Below the pieces are notes generated by a model. That model saw only the letters and a program-made list of their open reading frames with translations. It had not been told where the DNA came from and did no database searches. Positions 61,239 through 64,000 of a DNA stretch of 64,000 bases are shown here, piece after piece. The position numbers and the translations under genes are program-made. The stretch lies in contig NZ_QJJP01000002.1 in NCBI RefSeq assembly GCF_003201565.1, forward strand, positions 62,001-126,000, in the 5' to 3' direction. How positions within the stretch are numbered: position 1 is the first letter of the stretch; the number at the start of each line of letters is the position of its first letter. This stretch comes from Nitrosomonas sp. Nm84 (lineage in GTDB: Bacteria > Pseudomonadota > Gammaproteobacteria > Burkholderiales > Nitrosomonadaceae).

Positions 61239-61838
61239 ATGAGCCTACGCAAAGTTAGCAAAAACTGGGGATCGCTTCCTAACGATGTAGCTGTCATCAA
61301 ATTGTTCTATTTGGCACTCAACAATATCGCCAAAAAATGGCCTATGCCTCTTAAAGATTGGAAGCCCGCTCTATAAACAGGTTTACTATTAATGGAAAAG
61401 CTGCCCAAACCATGCAGCCGAAGATCAAGGAAGCACTGCACAATATCTGGCAAGCGGAAACACGGGAAAAAGCGTATGCAGCATTTGATAATCGTGTTGC
61501 GCGTTTCAGCCTGAAATACCCCAAAGCGATGGAATGCCTGGCAAAGGATAAAGATTCCATGCTGACCTTCTATGATTATCCTGCGGAAAACTGGCAACAC
61601 ACTAGAACAACCAATCCAGTTGAATCAGTTTTTGCAACGGTTCGGCTGAGAACAGCCAAAACCAAAAACTGTGGAAACCGGACGACAACATTGACGATGG
61701 CGTTCAAACTGATGGAAGTGGCACAGAGAAAAATGGTTCCGGTTGAGAGGCTATAAATTGCTGGTTGATGTCATTCAAGGCATAAAATTCATTAACGGCG
61801 TTAAACAAAATGGAGGTCAAAAACAGCAAGTCGCTTGA
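61239..61838 (+). pseudogene. Composite IS256-family transposase relic
   Basis: Two C-terminal transposase pieces are joined. The first (61239-61376) reads SLRKVSKNWGSLPNDVAVIK and KKWPMPLKDWKPAL, then a frame change to NRFTI. The second (from about 61390) reads MQPKIKEALHNIWQAETREK, LTFYDYPAENWQHTRTTNPV and ESVFATVRLRTAKTKNCG, then a stop at 61754; in another frame VDVIQGIKFINGVKQNGGQ finishes the protein. They match two different branches of the IS256 family, so one element's end seems spliced to another's. Possible IS end (CACCAGATTTGACTATAGCT) at about 61849. Confidence 0.75.
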
Positions 61839-62067
61839 TTCTCCATACACCAGATTTGACTATAGCTCATAGATCATCTAATCTAGGTGGGCATGAAAAA
61901 AATCATCAGTCGGCATTTAAGTTTCCCCTAATTCCCTCAGGTTTCGATGGAAATAGTATAAATTCTCAGAGATTTCAGTGTTTGCTAATTCGCATGCATT
62001 TGAACACTCATTCGGTTTCCAAGCGTTTTGCAGGACCGCATTGTTTCTAGAGTTGGAATAAACTGTT

Positions 62068-63606
62068 CTATATGGCCTGTTGCTTGGTAAAGTCTTTGAC
62101 GCGGAATCCTAACAACCATAGCGCAGCGAAGTAGCCGGATGCACCTGCAATGATTATCCAGCTTAACCGGCCAATGCGTGTTATTGTAGAATCAGTTAAC
62201 CAGGAAGCATCACTGTCTGTCGCAAACCATAGTATCAACCCCATGACCGTCAACGCAATGAGTATTTTCAGAAAGAACATCCTCCATCCTGGTTGCGGTT
62301 GATAGATTTCATGACTGCGCAACTTGTAATATAGTAATCCTGCGTTAAGACAAGCGCCTAAACCGATAGCCAATGCTAATCCGGCATGTTTGAGAGGAAT
62401 GATAAAGGCGAGATTCATCAGTTGTGTGGCAACCAAGGTGATGACGGCGATTTTTACCGGTGTTTTGATATTCTGGCGTGCATAGAATCCCGGTGCGAGT
62501 ACTTTCACCAGAATTAATCCAGGCAATCCTATACTATAGGCAATTAATGCTTCACGTGTCATCCATACATCATGATCAGCGAATGCGCCGTGGTGAAAAA
62601 GCGTTGTGATTAAGGGTGTTGCTAATAACGCTAATGCCAGCGCAGCCGGTAATGTCAGTAGTATCGTCATACGCAGACCCCAGTCGAGCAAGCGGGAGTA
62701 TTCGTCATGACTGCTGCTGTTGTAATGTCGAGCCAGTGATGGCAGCAAGATGGTACCCAATGCAACACCCAATAGACCAGCCGGGAATTCCATTAAGCGA
62801 TCAGCATAATAAAGCCAAGAAACGCTGCCGGTAATCAGCAGCGAGGCAAAAATGGTGTTGATCAGCAGACTGATTTGACCTACGGATACGCCAAAAACTG
62901 CCGGGCCCATTAATTTGATTACACGCCAAGCGCCGGTATCCGGATTGCTGAAACGGATACGTGGCAATAACTTGAGGCGTAGCAGAAATGGTACCTGGAA
63001 AGCGAGCTGCAATACACCGCCGATAAAAACTGCCCAAGCCAGTGCCAAAACCGGTGGGTCCAGTAAAGGTGTGAGCCACAGTGCGCAACCGATAAATGAT
63101 AAGTTCAAGAACGCCGGTGTGATTGCAGGAACATTAAATCTGCCATACGTGTTGAGTATGCCTCCCGCCAGCGCCACCAAGGAAATAAATAAAATGTAGG
63201 GGAAGGTAATCTGCAGGAGTTCAACTGTCAGACTGAATTTCTCCGGATCGGCAGAAAATCCCGGTGCGCTGACATAGATGATCAGCGGTGCTGCCACAAT
63301 GCCAACTACAGTGACAATGAACAGCGTGATGCCCAAGAGCATGGTGATATGATCAATCAAACCGCGGGTTTCTTCGGGCGTGCGGGTGTTTTTGTATTCA
63401 GCAAGTATTGGAACAAATGCCTGCGAAAATGCGCCTTCAGCAAATAATCGCCGTAACAGGTTAGGAATGCGGAAAGCAACAAAGAAGGCATCCGTCGCCA
63501 TGCCTGCACCAAAAATCCGGGCGATCATGATGTCGCGTACAAACCCGAGAATACGCGAGATGAAGGTCATGCTGCTGATAGCAGCGAGGGCTTTGAGTAA
63601 ATTCAA
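62068..63606 (-). CDS. murJ: Lipid II flippase MurJ
   Basis: A 512-residue inner-membrane protein with about 14 helices. [40 protein letters not shown] and [18 protein letters not shown] are the diagnostic N-terminal segments with the essential arginines and aspartate. It moves lipid II across the membrane for peptidoglycan synthesis. Confidence 0.96.
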   Translation of the reverse strand: MNLLKALAAISSMTFISRILGFVRDIMIARIFGAGMATDAFFVAFRIPNLLRRLFAEGAFSQAFVPILAEYKNTRTPEETRGLIDHITMLLGITLFIVTVVGIVAAPLIIYVSAPGFSADPEKFSLTVELLQITFPYILFISLVALAGGILNTYGRFNVPAITPAFLNLSFIGCALWLTPLLDPPVLALAWAVFIGGVLQLAFQVPFLLRLKLLPRIRFSNPDTGAWRVIKLMGPAVFGVSVGQISLLINTIFASLLITGSVSWLYYADRLMEFPAGLLGVALGTILLPSLARHYNSSSHDEYSRLLDWGLRMTILLTLPAALALALLATPLITTLFHHGAFADHDVWMTREALIAYSIGLPGLILVKVLAPGFYARQNIKTPVKIAVITLVATQLMNLAFIIPLKHAGLALAIGLGACLNAGLLYYKLRSHEIYQPQPGWRMFFLKILIALTVMGLILWFATDSDASWLTDSTITRIGRLSWIIIAGASGYFAALWLLGFRVKDFTKQQAI

Positions 63607-63744
63607 TGGCGTTTAAGTTTCTTGCAAACAATGGGAAGAATTGAAAAATTCTGTGAGATTCATATCAATCTACCCTTGGCTCATTGATCTGTGTTTTTTA
63701 AACCAAAGTTAGATAGAAAAAGTGGTTACAGTTGTTACTTATCG

Positions 63745-64000
63745 TTAGAAAAAACGCCCTAGTTTTTTTAATAAACCTTCTTCAGACCAATTCCATTGTA
63801 AGCAGTATTCTGCACCCAGTTTCGGATCTTTAATATTTGCTTCAATTTTTGTTTGTCCGGTCACAACAGGCGGCAGCAGTGCTTCTTCTTTACCATGATG
63901 TTTGCAGAAGAACCTAGCTGAAGAAATAGTGCGGCCCTCGGGTAATTCAACGACCAGATGCAATTGTCGTGTGTCGTTATCAACAATGTGGGAAAGGATT
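63745..64000 (-). CDS. Hypothetical protein, C-terminal part (cut by window end)
   Basis: The frame stays open to the last base, so the start lies outside; 84 codons are visible. The end reads GKEEALLPPVVTGQTKIEAN and LQWNWSEEGLLKKLGRFF. I do not recognise it. No domain or membrane segment is visible in the part seen. Confidence 0.55.
   Translation of the reverse strand, partial: ILSHIVDNDTRQLHLVVELPEGRTISSARFFCKHHGKEEALLPPVVTGQTKIEANIKDPKLGAEYCLQWNWSEEGLLKKLGRFF

Noticed and set aside
61835-62050. Frame of 71 codons between the IS256 relic and murJ
   Set aside because: No start context or family similarity; part of it is the presumed IS end.

Overview
The window looks like chromosomal DNA of a betaproteobacterium, most likely a Nitrosomonas-type member of the Nitrosomonadaceae. 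This rests on the 16S rRNA gene, the metX-metW pair, the permease-less PTS relay, the rpsP-rimM-trmD-rplS order and the overall gene style. No ammonia-oxidation gene lies in the window, so the genus is an inference. Most of the DNA is dense housekeeping sequence, broken by several short stretches of decayed insertion sequences.

Layout. 1-3074: end of a class III aminotransferase, a PerM/AI-2E family membrane protein, hda and a HAD phosphatase. 3075-7327: an orphan hypothetical gene bracketed by a 13-bp inverted repeat, lysS, and two decayed IS5-type relics lying tail to tail. 7328-13830: a secreted protein of unknown function, a large RTX adhesin with three almost identical 279-bp repeats, and a GAF-GGDEF diguanylate cyclase. 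14092-19795: regulatory PTS proteins (IIA, HPr, Enzyme I), metX-metW, a DUF455 ferritin-like protein and a YciA thioesterase. 19796-21060: a ribbon-helix-helix protein and gene-poor DNA.

21061-31255 is a surface-glycan region. A six-gene leftward operon (KdsB-type cytidylyltransferase, HpaI-type aldolase, 2-hydroxyacid dehydrogenase, epimerase, HAD phosphatase, 6-phosphogluconolactonase-like protein) could make and CMP-activate an unusual 3-deoxy-ulosonic acid. It is divergent from a rightward set encoding a capsule-type GT-B glycosyltransferase, an FkbM methyltransferase, a GT2 glycosyltransferase, an O-antigen ligase/polymerase and an O-methyltransferase. This is the best candidate in the window for an undescribed pathway.

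31422-55482 is mainly conserved: DUF2024, IalB-like and ArsC-like genes; rpsP-rimM-trmD-rplS; an orphan GlcF-type Fe-S protein; coq7; yqgE-ruvX-pyrR-pyrB-pyrC', where the dihydroorotase homologue has lost its metal-binding HxH; prlC; a MITE-like repeat; mlaA; rubredoxin and its reductase; yciB-yciI-PPIase; alr; lplT; ispD-ispF-thpR and tsaB-rimI-udg; and prfB with its programmed +1 frameshift.

55483-61038 is a complete rRNA operon (promoter, boxA, 16S, tRNA-Ile, tRNA-Ala, 23S, 5S, terminator). The 23S gene carries an enlarged 5' hairpin with a run of 13 T. It is followed by a composite IS256-family relic, murJ, and the C-terminal part of an unrecognised gene cut by the window end.
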